NCBI GenBank assembly: GCA_003008705.1
Contig: PDUO01000011.1
Coordinates: 363,956 to 427,955, forward strand
DNA from: Pezicula radicicola
Taxonomy: Eukaryota > Ascomycota > Leotiomycetes > Helotiales > Dermateaceae
Length of the DNA: 64,000 nucleotides
Direction of reading: 5' to 3'
Below are positions 24,006-34,233 of this stretch, in pieces (positions within the stretch are counted from its first letter, which is position 1; each line of letters begins with the position of its first letter). A model generated the notes under the pieces. It worked only from the letters and a program-made list of their open reading frames with translations. It searched no databases and was not told the origin of the DNA. The position numbers and the translations under genes were made by a program.

Positions 24006-25412
24006 GAGTTATTTAACTCATAATCATTACAATTTTCCGTTGTGAAAATTTGGGACTAAACAGCAAGTTTTAGTTAGAACTTTTATTGGTGTTGTTGTTT
24101 TGGAAACCAAAAACCAAAAAACAAAAAAAAAGTCCTCGCTTATCCACCTGAGGTAGCTAAATACCAACTTAAGTACTTCCACTCCAACAAACAGAAAAGG
24201 CGTACGCACTTAAGGACAGTGGTTCGGGTCAAATTCTGTTTAAGGGGTGGAAATCAACAACTAACAAATATGGTTCGCCAACCCCGCATACGAAAACGCA
24301 TACGAAATAAAAATCAAACTTGTATGTCCTCCAGTAATAAGTCTTCCCTCGGAAGCTGCTTAAGAGAGGCTATAAATCTGGGTTTGTTCTCGCAGAGGTG
24401 AAAGCCTAAGATGAGTTTCTTTTACCATTTCTTTTTGGGAGTTATTTTCTTTTTGCTTGTTGACTTGGAGATTTTGTTAGCGAGGTTGCGGATGGAGGAT
24501 CTCGGTTTTCTTTTTTGGGCACGTTTGTTGACAATCACACTAATTTGAAGGTGAGATGAACTATTTTCATTTTCAAGTCATTCTACTTATGCATCTCAGT
24601 GGAATCTCCCTACGCATGCCTTGCAAATGATCATATTTTAGAAACCAAGACATGTAATTGTGGCTTTAGGTAAAATTTGAGAACTTCAAGGATGAGTTGC
24701 ATTACAAGAGCGCTTCTACTCACTTGTGTAGCTCATAGCTTGCTGAAACTCCAGTCTTTGCTATCAACTTATACAGACAGATATTCGTAAGACCCAGCAC
24801 AATGATTGCTGTCGAGTCATGCAAGCCGACAATGAACAATTTTACATTCATTTCCCTCCATTCTCGGCCGAAAATCCAACACGTCACTACCGACCACAGA
24901 CTGATATTGAGGTCGGACTCGGTAGGATGTTTTCTAATGTCAAATATGACGTCTAAGAAGACGCTGGGCAACGATAGAATCCTGTGTGCCATTAAAAGTA
25001 CCACTTTTCGTAGTAAGAAGAATTAGTTCTGTGTAGATCTTATACACACAGAAAAAGCATGCAGCATCATTTTAATAACTGTGCAAGTATCCTACCATAA
25101 TCCTATTGAAATCCTACATACCCATTAGCTAGCCAACCTGGCGCTATGATGAGAAGAGGGAGAAAAAAATAGAGAACATATTCTTATTAATGGTTAACTT
25201 TTATTTAAGCTATTAAGCATATTTGAATGTATTTTCAGAATGTTTTTCAAGCAAGCACAGCAGGGTCTCTCGCTTAAACATATTGGCCACCTCCGCTTAA
25301 CCATGTAAAACTAGCGGCCCGTCATTTTGCAATTTGGCGAGTCAAAAAAAGAACAGTTTCAACAGGAATCATGGAAATATCCTTCAAAGTTGACAAAAAT
25401 GTGAAAAATAAT
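24006..25412. other. Intergenic region, no gene seen
   Basis: About 1.4 kb of AT-rich sequence holding only short ORFs without recognisable features. An A-run lies near 24120. Confidence 0.4.
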
Positions 25413-25506
25413 GCATTCTCCGGGAATCGAACCCGGGGCTAGCCCATGTTGTTACTCATTGAAGAGTTACTGGCAAGGGCTAATTTTACCACTAAACCAA
25501 GAATGC
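25413..25506 (-). tRNA. tRNA-Gly (anticodon GCC) with a 24-nt intron
   Basis: The minus strand folds as a complete tRNA. The acceptor stem pairs GCATTCT with AGAATGC, the D arm is GGTTTAGTGGTAAAATT, and the anticodon stem pairs AGCCC with GGGCT around loop TTGCCA. The T arm is CCGGGTTCGATTCCCGG. The anticodon is GCC. A 24-nt intron (25447-25470) sits after the base 3' of the anticodon, the standard position for nuclear tRNA introns. Confidence 0.92.
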
Positions 25507-25769
25507 TTGCCGCGAAACCAGAAGGCCCAAGCTAGGATTTTTGCTTGCGTAAAACTTGTTATTTTAGAAATTATTATCCAAGATCTTAATTTTTTCAATA
25601 ATCTCGCGTAAATTTATTCTCCCTATGCGGTTAGTCTTATCATTAGTGCAGCTCGCTTCCAACCTCAAGTATAAAACAGCGACGCCCCCCCTTCTCAAAA
25701 TACTATTTCTTCTTCTACATTTTCTCAACACACGCCTCTATATCATATACCGGCTCTATCACCACCACC
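25507..25769. other. tRNA 3' flank and start of accessory region
   Basis: The sequence downstream of the tRNA contains a T-run on the plus strand near 25590. No gene was recognised. Confidence 0.3.
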
Positions 25770-26110
25770 CTTGGACCGCTCGCCTTAGGGCAGTGATTGG
25801 TTTTCGAGGCTTGCTGTGCTGTGATCTTACATGCGTTTCTTCAAAGCACACATTATAGATCACATCATCTGTACGCCTTGCAGCTGAGTATGTGAGGGAT
25901 GGCCGCATATTCGAGATGGCACCGCTCGCCTTGGGGCAGTGATTGGGTTTCGAGGCATGCTGTGCCGTGATCCTTCTTGGAATCATATCACACAGCACAT
26001 AGCATATCTCTGACAACTGCTTGCCTTGAGCAGCGATTTGTTCTCGTTGTCGCCAGCTGGGCGCTATCTCGTATCTGCGGCCATCTCTCACATACTGTTC
26101 CTATACCACA
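25770..26110. repeat. Degenerate direct and inverted repeats
   Basis: CCGCTCGCCTTAGGGCAGTG at about 25777 recurs 146 bp later as CCGCTCGCCTTGGGGCAGTG, each followed by a matching TTTCGAGGC-TGCTGTG stretch. A weaker third copy (TGCTTGCCTTGAGCAG) is near 26018. A separate segment, TATGTGAGGGATGGCCGCAT at about 25890, reappears inverted near 26078-26097. No protein was recognised here. Confidence 0.55.
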
Positions 26111-26854
26111 GATTGGTTTCTGCCCTTCCAGCATACCAGGGATCCACGGACATGTGAATATGGTTGCACGCGCACAGATAACTTCTAGCAATAGGTGTGG
26201 AAAGCGGCAAAGACGGCACATTTTGGACAGCCCACTTCCAAGGACAGGAGATACGACACATCCAGACAAACTTTGACAACCAATCCGGTTTCAAGGCGAG
26301 CAGACACATTGCTGTTGGTTTCTGTGGACGGGAAGATACGCGAAATTCCGCAAACGTCGAGGCTGTTGGATTTGCAATGTCTACTGCTGAAATCTATCGT
26401 CGATCACCCACCTGCGGCAATATCGGTAGTGAAGTTCGGCAACTGCTTAGAGACTTCTGCGCAGTTGCGGTGAAGCTGTGATGGTGGGCGATCGACGATG
26501 AGGTTCAGCCGTAAAGCCGCGGGTAGGTGATCTGCGAATAAAGTTGCATTTTGTGATGAATTTGCGACGATGGTTGATCGGCGATGAAGTTCAGCAGCTT
26601 GTGTTGTCTAGCGTGTGCTGGAGAGTTCTCCAGACGCTTTTAAAGGACCAGTTCATCCTGCCTTTCAAAATTCATTCCTCAGCGAGCTTTTCTCAAACTC
26701 TTTATTTTATGCAGTCGACCAATTCTGAACTCCGAAATCTTGCCTTCTCCTGTTGACCATGCCTTTGCTAAGGTCTGGAGCAGCTATATTTGACGCCAAT
26801 TTCAGGTCCAAGAGTTCCGCTAGACTATAATCTTGTCGGCACGACAGAATTTCT
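26111..26854. other. Accessory sequence with an unassigned small ORF
   Basis: An ATG-started ORF at 26197-26481 would encode 94 aa (starts MESGKDGTFWTAHFQ) but shows no known domain, signal peptide or membrane span. It overlaps competing frames of similar length, so it may not be a gene. The rest holds no recognisable feature. Confidence 0.25.
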
Positions 26855-27055
26855 TGCGACACTCGCGGGCACCAGCGATGTGAACAGTACCCCAAATCTC
26901 TCCACAAACGATATAAACGATATACCAGAAGGCGTGCGACTCTTGCAGGCGCCAGCGATGTGAACAGTACCCCAAATCTCTCCACAAACGATATAAACGA
27001 TATACCAGAAGGCGTGCGACTCTTGCAGGCGCCAGCGATGCAAACAGTACCCTAA
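26855..27055. repeat. 80-bp tandem repeat, about 2.5 copies
   Basis: Units begin TGCGAC at 26855, 26935 and 27015. Positions 26881-26950 and 26961-27030 are identical, while the leftmost 26 bp differ at about four sites and the third copy is partial. The unit contains a doubled ACGATATAAACGATATA motif. Since 80 is not a multiple of three, the array would shift any reading frame crossing it. Confidence 0.8.
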
Positions 27056-27207
27056 CTCTGGGGAGTGGCACAAACGTCGGTACAACTTGTAAAGCTGGCG
27101 AGGGGCGGACTAGGATGTGGGATGAGGCTCTTTAGTGCTCGGAGCTGGACGAGGCTTGCGCATCAGAAGCTTCCTTGACGCCTACTGTGCTAAATGATAC
27201 CGAATGG

Positions 27208-27853
27208 ATGACAGATGATGTCGAATTATTGGAAAGAATGAAGGGAGAGTTGGTCGAGCTGGCTAGCCGGAAAGCAGAGCTAAAGGGAGGGATTTCTGTA
27301 CTACAATCCAGGAAGCGCTGTAGGGCAAATCCCGGAGACCCGGTTATTGCATATTCTAACGACATTGGTAAGCGTTCCTTCTAGGTCTCTAAATAAGACA
27401 TCCTGCTTATTATTTTCAGATACTGCAATTGTTATTGACGATGATGGACCTGATGTGAACTCTGCGATCGTTGACACAAATGGATATACGAATGCCAGTC
27501 CCGCAGTAGCCGCTTGCGCCCAACTTCGCAATAGTCATTTCAAAGACTTCCTCCGTGCCGAGTACAGCGAATTACGAGATGCACTGAAAATCATTGAAAA
27601 ACTGTTCAACCACTTTTATCGTAAAGATAGTGACAGGTACGTAGGCAGGGGAACTATAAAGAAACGATCTTATGGTGATTTCCTTCGTTCCTGTGACGAT
27701 ACTAGTGATAGTAAGGCTGCGAGAATGGAATTTTTGGAACTTACCTCTAATTGGATCGATGAGGCGATGATTTTTATTGATATTTCATCTCCAAAACTCA
27801 AACAGCATGGGAAGCTACTAAGCTATGTTCGGCGGCGCTACCACAAATTGTAA
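27208..27853 (+). CDS. Uncharacterised accessory protein
   Basis: Exons 27208-27367 and 27420-27853 join through a GTAAGC...TTTCAG intron to give 197 aa. It starts MTDDVELLERMKGELVELA (coiled-coil-like), passes an acidic stretch (VIDDDGPDVNS) and ends in a helical domain containing LRNSHFKDFLRAEYSELRDA, IKKRSYGDFLRSC, DSKAARMEFLELTSNWIDEA and a basic end (YVRRRYHKL). The same frame is open upstream to a stop at 27130, so the true start may be further up across the 80-bp repeats. A related fragment with RKRSYCGFLYS and DSKIAMMTFLEQL lies at 30853-31010. No domain is recognised. Confidence 0.5.
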
Positions 27854-28144
27854 TAAGTTCAATTTCAATACTTGATCAATGTCTCGAAATGAAAATAGGT
27901 CTTAATTTACACCTATAGAGCTAGAATCGCCCAGCTTTCCCCTCTTACCTTCGAAGAAGGTGGTTTTTAGACCCTTTAAACTAGACCCTTAACAGACTCG
28001 TCGGTACAGAATAACCTTAAATTAGCTAATACTCCAGGTAGAAGCCCCTGGAAATTATTTAGGTTAAGTTTATAAATATAGTTTATTTTAGAGGGGAATA
28101 GTACTAAAGTAGGCCTTACTACTAATAACCGGCTAAAGAGTGAT
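27854..28144. other. AT-rich spacer
   Basis: Short AT-rich region with no recognised coding potential. Confidence 0.3.
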
Positions 28145-29587
28145 CTCGGACAGAGGCAGACAACCTGTTTCTGCTAGAGATACAACACGCAGTGGAGGAA
28201 ACCCTCCGCGCCGGCGGCTCTGGTAACCAACAGCAGTCATTAGGAAATCAGGGACAGTTACAAAGATCTCCTGGCATCAATTCCACCTCGAAATCAGCCC
28301 GTCACGGTGGCCAGGGTATGGGTCGTGAGTTTTTTTTTACCAATTCACAAGAACCTGTTCCGGTGGTCCCATTCAGTTATCTCGATACTATCGAGTTGGA
28401 AGTAGAAGACTTGATAGCTAAAGACAGCCCCAGCAAGCGAGATAATGAATGGCATGAACATGCCCAGTCGGTCAAATAAATCCCATTCATCGACCAGGAT
28501 CTTACTAGATTTCAGCAGAGATTGAACGCTGCGTTGATGGAGCTAGTCGAATATCCAACCCGAATACCTTATCCGGAATTCAAGAACTAGCACGAAACGT
28601 AAGGGCCATGAGAACAGCAATTTTCACCATCTTCAACATCAACCGGGCTTCAACGCTTGCAGCTCTCATCCTCAAGAGAATTCCCCACTATGTCCAGAAA
28701 GTCCTCGGCAAGATTCAACCGACATTTGATCATCTTCTCGCGATGCCAAAACCCAGGCCAGACCAGACAGAATGTTGGCTTGTTTATTTCGATGGTACGG
28801 TTCGATGGGAAATATCAGGGCATTATGAAAATCGTCGCAAGACCGATCGAATAATTCGTCGTGGGAAATATGTTAGCTCTTCGGTTGATTATCGTGGTGG
28901 AGGAGTGCGTCTCGACAGGCATGCCCATGCTGCTATCTCAAAAAGAAGCAGCGAAAGTAAGCAGCGTCACCACGAAGAGCTTTGCAAAGAAGGGACTGAG
29001 GCCAGCCTCCGGATATTGGCCGTTTTTGAATGCGATCCTCAGATCAAGACATATGTTCCCATTGTGGAAACTATATTCATGACCTTGATTGGGACTTTCA
29101 TTGGCGAGAAAAAACGGGTGAACATAATCCACAACCCTGTTGCGATCTCTATGACAAAGTTCGAAGTAGAGCAAGGATGCCAGACATTGATGGCGATGGT
29201 CTCAACGGTGCATTATCCATTCACCAGGGAGTGATAGGAGTTTCCAGCGGACGACAGACTTACCACTGCATCATATGTCAGCGGGAGCTACGGCCAAATA
29301 CAAGTTATCGGGACCACAGCCGGCTGGTTGAACTGGGAAATCCGCTTGGACCGCGGTGGTATCAGACATGTCATCGGTTTTTCGAAGAATACGGCGAAGA
29401 ACGAATCTCAATGCAGATGAATGGTGTTACAGCAGAATTGAGCTGCGAGAACAACATGAGTTATGGGTTACTGCAGGACATCCCAACGTCTGCGGAAGTC
29501 CTGTCTGTGCAACACCTCGCGTCTCAGGGGATAGTTTTTCTGGCTGGATGGAGGAATCGAGATGTCAAAATTGTACCTCATTCCTGA
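28145..29587 (+). pseudogene. Uncharacterised fungal gene, frameshifted at a poly-A tract
   Basis: A frame open from 28145 reads LLEIQHAVEETLRAG and SYLDTIELEVEDLIAKDS up to a stop near 28477. After a probable intron ending CTTACTAG, a second frame reads SRISNPNTLSGIQELARNVR and then continues from 28608 (WLVYFDGTVRWEISGHY, GVRLDRHAHAAISKR, LRILAVFECDP, YVPIVETIFMTLIGTF). At the six A of 29109-29114 the sense moves to another frame (PDIDGDGLNGALSIHQGV, YHCIICQREL, LGNPLGPRWYQTCHRFFEEY), ending at 29587. Adding one A would make it continuous. The C-terminal part has paired Cys suggesting a zinc site. No ATG is seen for the first segment. I do not recognise a named family. Confidence 0.5.
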
Positions 29588-29609
29588 ATTATCAAAAGAA
29601 GAAAAATAT

Positions 29610-29910
29610 ACCCAAGGTTGGATTTAAAGAATGACAACCACAGGAGCGGGAGCTGGTGGCTAGACGACATGTCTGGACCCCGAAGGAAGATGAGATTCTG
29701 AAGGCATCAAGCAAGGCCGGTATAAAGTTTATGGGAATTGTTGTAGAACATTTTCCACAAATGACTTCCCAAGTACTCAGAGAACGAATTGCACTTCTGA
29801 AGATCAATGAACGCAAAGCGAGAAGACAAGTATTAAAATCAGAGAAGAGAACTAGCAAAGCGCCTGACTAGACGGATGACGAGATTCAAGTCTTAGGTAT
29901 ACTAGACATG
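29610..29910 (+). pseudogene. Relic with Myb/SANT-like DNA-binding repeats
   Basis: In one frame the plus strand reads IPKVGFKE, stop, QPQERELVARRHVWTPKEDE, ILKASSKAGIKFMGIVVEHF, PQMTSQVLRERIALL, and after KAPD a TAG followed by TDDEIQVLGIL. The VWTPKEDEIL start and helix spacing fit a Myb/SANT repeat. The TAG at the equivalent Trp of a second repeat (APD-Trp-TDDEIQVL) is one G-to-A change from TGG. The earlier TGA could come from CGA. No start codon is found in frame. It may once have been the 3' part of the preceding gene. Confidence 0.45.
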
Positions 29911-30852
29911 TGAGTAAATCGTATGGTCTAATTGAGCCCTAGATTACAATGTTAAAAGTTGAGTATAGAAGAGGTCTAAAGGCCCTTAGATAGTGTTAAA
30001 ACTCCCTCCGCGGCCTGCTATAGCCCCTCTTAAGCGGAGAAAAAAGTGGCTGATTTTGTCTCTACCTACTAAATAGGAATATATAACTAAGGTATAATTG
30101 CATAGTGCCTACCTAGCCTAGTAGATTATACTACCCTACACTAGCCCTAGCCTATCCGGCTTTACACCCTCGCTACAGTAACGACACGTGACTGTTTTTT
30201 CCCCTTGTCATTTGTCGTGTAATGATAGGTATATAATTGCTAATAGATAACGAGTATTCGGTTATTCGTTATATTAACCTTTTGGGGTATTCTGCCAGTG
30301 TGGTAGAATATGCGCATCTGTGCGGACTATTAGCCGACAGAATGACACCCTCTCGCTAAGAGTACAAAAATTTCGCTTAAAAGTTTAAGTAACAAAAAGG
30401 AAGAAAAAAAATTGGTAGCTTCTCTTTGATTGAGCGTGTCATCCTTAGTGCAGGGGCCTAAGTATATGTTAATTCCTGATTTGAAGATTTGGTAGGAAGT
30501 GGGAACCCACCATGCTAATCTTCTCTGTATCGTTTCAAATTGACCTATCAATTTCATTAGAAGAAGAAGAACACACCACTAGACCACGAGACCACGAGGC
30601 CACTCACCAAATGCCCGAAGGCGAAAGACTTTCTCTTCTTTACAATTATAAAGGTTTCTAAAGTCAGTCCACAGAAAAAAAGTAAGCGCTAGAATACATC
30701 TAGTAATACAATAGGCTTTAATTGCAACAAACTATACCTAATAATTATTTTATGAAAATTAACATTATAGATACACTTCTTATTTTATCCTATAATTAAA
30801 TTTTAATAAATTTGCTTCTTAGAACACGACCACAACGCAACACGAGATTTAC
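29911..30852. other. AT-rich non-coding stretch
   Basis: This sequence has many TA-rich tracts and no coding potential that I could recognise, consistent with RIP-affected or ageing repeat DNA. Confidence 0.35.
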
Positions 30853-31010
30853 TGCTAAGTGCCGACACCGTTGCCAACAACATTTTTGCCGGAAATCATA
30901 GTGCTGAAGCGCATAGGGAAGTTATTAGGAAGCGATCTTATTGTGGATTCCTTTATTCCAATATGGATGCTCCTGATTCTAAGATTGCTATGATGACGTT
31001 TCTGGAACAG
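30853..31010 (+). pseudogene. Fragment related to the accessory gene at 27208-27853
   Basis: Translation gives IFAGNHSAEAHREVIRKRSY, CGFLYSNMDAPDSKIAMMTF and LEQL, which aligns with the sequence around KKRSYGDFLRSC and DSKAARMEFLEL in the gene at 27.2-27.9 kb. Only this domain is visible. There is no start, and the frame breaks on both sides. Confidence 0.5.
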
Positions 31011-31260
31011 CTCTCACCGGGTCGGAGAGGCATTGGAATTGATTCAAGAAGATCATGTTCCAAAACTTCACCATCACAAAAACTAATACAGTCACCGCTA
31101 CGGAGATTCCGGCCAAAGTCGTGAGAATTTAAGCCCATGCCCTGTAATGCCCTGTAATCCCCATTTTGTAGGGTGTCCACTATAGAAACGAGAACTACAG
31201 CAGCTTACAGGGTATAGAAGCCTGTAACCGAATCGCTTATAGGCTTGGTTCTGTCAGGTA

Positions 31261-31753
31261 AGAGTTTGTGCCATTACAAATGGCCCACCCCACGAAAACA
31301 CACCAAAAATGGCGAAATTACACCTTTTTAAATTATTTATAAATCAACAATAAATGGAAATAAAGATATTAAATTAAAGATTATATATAAGAATTACTTT
31401 ATTTTTAATTTGTACTCTTTAGAATTTAATTTATTTACCTAATAAAAAAGTTATAAGATGTTCTTTAAGTATAAAAGAAAATTTTACTTAAAATCGCTTA
31501 ATTTATATATAAAATTATATAAAATTTAATAAAATTAAAATATACTGTATTTAAGTATATATTAAACACTTAATTTTAAAGAAAATATTAATTCCTTATA
31601 GTATATATATTTTTAAGTAATTATCTACTAGATTTTTTAATTTTATAGGAAATAAATTAGTAGTTGCTGATTTATAAATAATTTAAAAAGGTATAATTTC
31701 GCTATTTTTGGTGTGTTTTCGTGGGGTGGGCCATTTGTAATGGCACAAACTCT
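31261..31753. mobile_element. MITE, 493 bp, copy 1 (TA target, long terminal inverted repeats)
   Basis: The element begins AGAGTTTGTGCCATTACAAA and ends with its reverse complement. The terminal inverted repeats extend about 90 bp with a few mismatches. It is flanked on both sides by TA (31259-31260 and 31754-31755), the target duplication expected of Tc1/mariner-type elements. The interior is extremely AT-rich and has no ORF, so it is non-autonomous. A second copy of exactly the same length is at 61820-62312. Confidence 0.85.
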
Positions 31754-31852
31754 TACATAATATGCATTGCCAGCATATCGTCAAAACCTCATTTTCTATA
31801 GGTATTTCAACTTTTCCTATGCCCTTGTAATGTCCCCTCCTCCTTAATATAC

Positions 31853-32400
31853 TTGTCTTATCACTTCAAAATAGACTCCTTATTTGATTTAAACGATAAC
31901 AATTTAAGCTCCAATTCTGATGATTCTGGCCCAGAGCTTGGCCTTCAATATAATTCTAATTTTGAATCTGATTCTTCTTCCTTAGAAGAAGCTCCTCCTT
32001 CTCCTCCTCCTCCTCCTCCTCCTCGAAAGCCTCTAAGCCTAAATGCTAAGCTTATTTATGATATCGGTGCTCGAATTTAAGCTTTTACTCTACTTAAGGC
32101 TAAGGTGCATACTAATGTAATTACGGTTCTTACACACATCTCTAAGTCTTATAAATTTCTTTCAAGACGCAATATTTGTATGATAGTCTTAGTAAAACAT
32201 ATGTATCGGTACGTAATGCTTCAATGTATCATCTCTAATTTTTATAAAGAATTTATTTCCAATTGCGGTTAGAGTCATAATAGAAAACGTCGTTTTTCAG
32301 GCTATTGCTTAAGCGAATTCTCGGCTTTATTTAGCAAGACTCCTGTTAATCTGCAACACTTTCCCAAACAACAAATCTACGTCCTTCTTTAACAGACCTA
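31853..32400 (+). other. Degenerate open reading frame of unknown origin
   Basis: From 31853 a frame reads IDSLFDLNDNNLSSNSDDSG, an acidic/Ser-rich start, then a nine-Pro-rich tract, then SLNAKLIYDIGARI, a TAA, and AFTLLKAKVHTNVITVLTHI. The part after the stop has the look of a helix-turn-helix, as in many transposase N-termini, but this is not secure. There is no ATG at the start. Confidence 0.25.
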
Positions 32401-32469
32401 GTCATCAGCCCCCGATCGAGTAGTCCTAATCAAATTTGTACTTCCACAGCTTTTCGACAGTGTTGAAGC

Positions 32470-33291
32470 ATGACCCCCACTAAAGTTATGTATCCTACGA
32501 CGGTCGAGATCTTGAATCAAGAAGTAGATTGCGAGGGCAACACACCTAGCTACTACAGAATGCTGGTGAACAAAGAGCACTTTAAGTACATCACTATCGA
32601 ACCAAAAATCTACGAAGTCGATGATCTGTGTTTTCCACCAACTCTGCTATCAAAGCTGCCGCCATTTCCCGCCGGTGACTGGAACTATGGCCGCATCTCG
32701 CAAACAGCGGAGAACTCAACGACGTTCTTTATAGAGACCTCCAGGAAAGACTTTCCCTCAATCACGCCTCTATGGCATGCAAAGTCCTACGACTACTTAT
32801 CCTTCAAGATCGGACAGCGGCTGAGGGCAAATGTCTACATAGCATCTTCTCCGCAATTCAAGAAACCAATAATCGCTAAATTTGCAAGATTCGAATGGGA
32901 AATAGGATACTACATCGCCGAGACTCAAGTGTATTCGTGGATAGATGGCCACCATATCGGCCCAGAGTTTTTAGGGTACCTGACTGAAGAGGGCAGGGTT
33001 ATTAGATTCCTCATCGAAAACGTTGAAGGCCACCACGCTACAATCTCGGATCTTCCTGCCTGCAAGGCTGTTATTAGACGACTGCATGGATTGGGTATCC
33101 TTCACAGGGATCCGAATAAGCACAACTTTTTGATTTCGGAAAGGGATGCTGTTCTTATCGATTTTGAGACAGCAGAGCGATCGGAGGACAGTAAGGCCAT
33201 GGAGGCAGAACTAAACGGGTTGGAGGGACAGCTGTTAGACGAGTCGGGTAATGGTGGCGTAATTCTGGACGAGGAGGAGAATGAGACTTAA
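32470..33291 (+). CDS. Fungal protein-kinase-like protein (short, atypical)
   Basis: A single ATG-started exon gives 273 aa. A Lys in KKPIIAKFARFEWEI is a candidate ATP-binding residue. The catalytic-loop equivalent is LHRDPNKHNFLI (about 214-225) and the metal-binding motif is VLIDFE (about 231-236) in place of DFG. The C-terminal lobe is short, as in the aminoglycoside-phosphotransferase-like and Bud32-like small kinases common in filamentous fungi. The tail is acidic (LDEEENET). No intron is needed. The substrate is unknown. It lies in the AT-rich island close to a second kinase gene. Confidence 0.65.
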   Translation: MTPTKVMYPTTVEILNQEVDCEGNTPSYYRMLVNKEHFKYITIEPKIYEVDDLCFPPTLLSKLPPFPAGDWNYGRISQTAENSTTFFIETSRKDFPSITPLWHAKSYDYLSFKIGQRLRANVYIASSPQFKKPIIAKFARFEWEIGYYIAETQVYSWIDGHHIGPEFLGYLTEEGRVIRFLIENVEGHHATISDLPACKAVIRRLHGLGILHRDPNKHNFLISERDAVLIDFETAERSEDSKAMEAELNGLEGQLLDESGNGGVILDEEENET

Positions 33292-34233
33292 AAACTTTCG
33301 GCGGAGACTTGGCAAAAGTGAGATTCGTGAGAGGCTCAAGGTACATGAAGCAAAAATATATATAATAGACCACCTGGCTTTCCAAATCAACCAAGAATCA
33401 GAGGAAGGACTCGGAAGAAATTTGTTGTGGAAAGGAGGGATGGAAAGGAGTCCGCAAGAAAGGTTGGACATCGATAATAAAATCAGTAAATGAAAGCAAG
33501 CTTAATAAATACTTTCAGCACTGATCTGCACATCACGTTTGAAAGGGTGGCCAAGGATGAAGGAGAGTTCATTGTATTATAGTGAGCCGCACTGGCGTCA
33601 ATGATCCTGTACGAATAATAACTCGGAATATGTCTAGACGCTTTATTGTTTTTAGTCGCCCAGAGCAACTTTGCTGCTAAGGCTAAACCTCTCTCTGTAG
33701 ATAGAAACTTGTTGGTTTTGGAAGAAAACTTAGTAAATATGCCCCTCAAGATCCGTGCTTTTATAACTTTCGATATCATGAAAAATGCTCAGGCTCTGCT
33801 TAGGCTCTGCTTAGGCTCTGCTAACCCTCAACTTAGGGAAAAGCGGCCGCTGCTTACGTCCAGAGACTAAAACGAAACTGGCACGAGAATTTTTTTTACA
33901 TAGATTCTAGGGGTTTTAGATATTAATCTACAGGATAAGGTTTAATGAGTTGGCACAATAATATCTGTTGAATTCAGTGAATATATAGGAATAGTCATGT
34001 GATCGTTTTCTACTACTATAAGTAGGCCCATTCCCACACAATAGCTTCCACACAGAACACAACACAACCCCATTTGCCACCACATGTTGCTACTGTCTAT
34101 ATTGCTTCCCATTCAACAATAGCTAATAATGAATGAATGGTACCGCTGCAGGCCGTACAAATAATGATTAGAGGCTTCGCCGACTGCTGCTGCGACATTT
34201 CCATTTCCCTTTCCCTTTCCACTGCGCAGTGTG
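33292..34233. repeat. Intergenic region with a short 11-bp tandem repeat
   Basis: AGGCTCTGCTT is repeated three times at 33791-33821. No gene was recognised in the remainder. The end contains pyrimidine-rich sequence (TTTCCCTTTCCCTTTCC) just upstream of the kinase start. Confidence 0.5.

Noticed and set aside
25759..26091. 110-aa minus-strand ORF across the degenerate repeats
   Set aside because: It follows the repeat structure, has no recognised domain and competes with other frames of similar length.
29109..29114. Programmed ribosomal frameshift at AAAAAA
   Set aside because: The run fits a slippery site, but upstream parts of the same gene also have stops and no start, so mutation or sequencing error is the simpler reading.
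31853..32080. 75-aa ORF with a Pro run as a gene
   Set aside because: It starts at a non-ATG codon, ends at a probable mutated codon and has low-complexity composition; kept only as a degenerate stretch.
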